Below are positions 63,968 to 64,000 of a stretch of DNA of 64,000 nucleotides, one piece after another. The notes under the pieces were generated by a model. The model saw only the letters and a program-made list of their open reading frames with translations, ran no database searches and had not been told where the DNA came from. The translations under genes were made by a program, and so were the position numbers. Location of the stretch: NCBI GenBank assembly GCA_964580155.1, contig CAZOJP010000004.1:1-64000 (forward strand), read 5' to 3'. Position 1 is the first letter of the stretch. Each line of letters starts with the position of its first letter. This DNA is from Intestinibacillus sp964580155 (GTDB taxonomy: Bacteria; Bacillota; Clostridia; Oscillospirales; Butyricicoccaceae).

Positions 63968-64000
63968 GCCATAGCGCGCGTCAAAACCGATTTTGGCGCA

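Overview
The window looks like chromosome from an anaerobic, spore-forming member of the Clostridia with moderately high GC (an Oscillospirales-type relative is my guess from gene content; no species is claimed). Reasons: sporulation genes (spo0A, spoIVA, a sipL-like gene, a hidden spoVM, a SpoIVFA/SpoIVFB-type protease pair), two T-box leaders, Rex, a [FeFe] hydrogenase, ThyX and an F-type ATP synthase with a sodium-type rotor. No phage, insertion sequence, CRISPR array or rRNA was seen. A partial tRNA lies at the left edge.

Layout, left to right. 0-3 kb: partial tRNA, a split LysO-type exporter, and divergently a PAP2 phosphatase and a MOP flippase. 3-7 kb: a chemoreceptor with a ~300-nt structured leader, then thiE-thiD. 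7-11.6 kb: an Spx/ArsC-like protein, rex, isocitrate dehydrogenase and aconitase. 11.7-16.8 kb: polA-LMW phosphatase-rimI-GNAT-tsaD operon. 17-22.6 kb: spo0A, then a spore-envelope block (two-P-loop ATPase, spoIVA, sipL-like, spoVM, a 47-aa membrane protein). 22.7-27.3 kb: M23-M50-carD-ispD-ispF-radical SAM-dut operon. 27.4-33.5 kb: pyrE and a T-box-controlled ilvBNCD operon. 33.6-42.5 kb: DUF421/DUF4363 pair, complete atpZIBEFHAGDC operon, a small P-loop protein. 42.6-51.2 kb: D,D-carboxypeptidase, rnmV, holA, comEC, HIT protein and T-box-controlled alaS. 51.2-60.5 kb: U32 peptidase, mltG, CPBP protease, folate cyclo-ligase, DJ-1, acyltransferases, thyX, tagA-like, holin-like, CD1247-type protein, efp. 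60.6-64 kb: a 57-aa Cys/Gly-rich membrane peptide, mtaB, and a group B-like [FeFe] hydrogenase with a Rex-like operator at its promoter.

How the genes work together: SpoIVA, the SipL-like protein and SpoVM are the known parts of the coat basement layer, and here they sit side by side under Spo0A, which lies only a few genes away. Rex encoded next to isocitrate dehydrogenase, together with Rex-like sites at the icd and hydrogenase promoters, suggests NADH-responsive control of carbon and hydrogen metabolism. The T-boxes tie branched-chain amino acid synthesis and alanyl-tRNA charging to tRNA levels. The ATP synthase c subunit carries two carboxylates plus the sodium-ligand set, so sodium-coupled ATP synthesis is predicted. 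Three small genes that are easy to overlook (spoVM, the 47-aa and the 57-aa proteins) are reported with coordinates.
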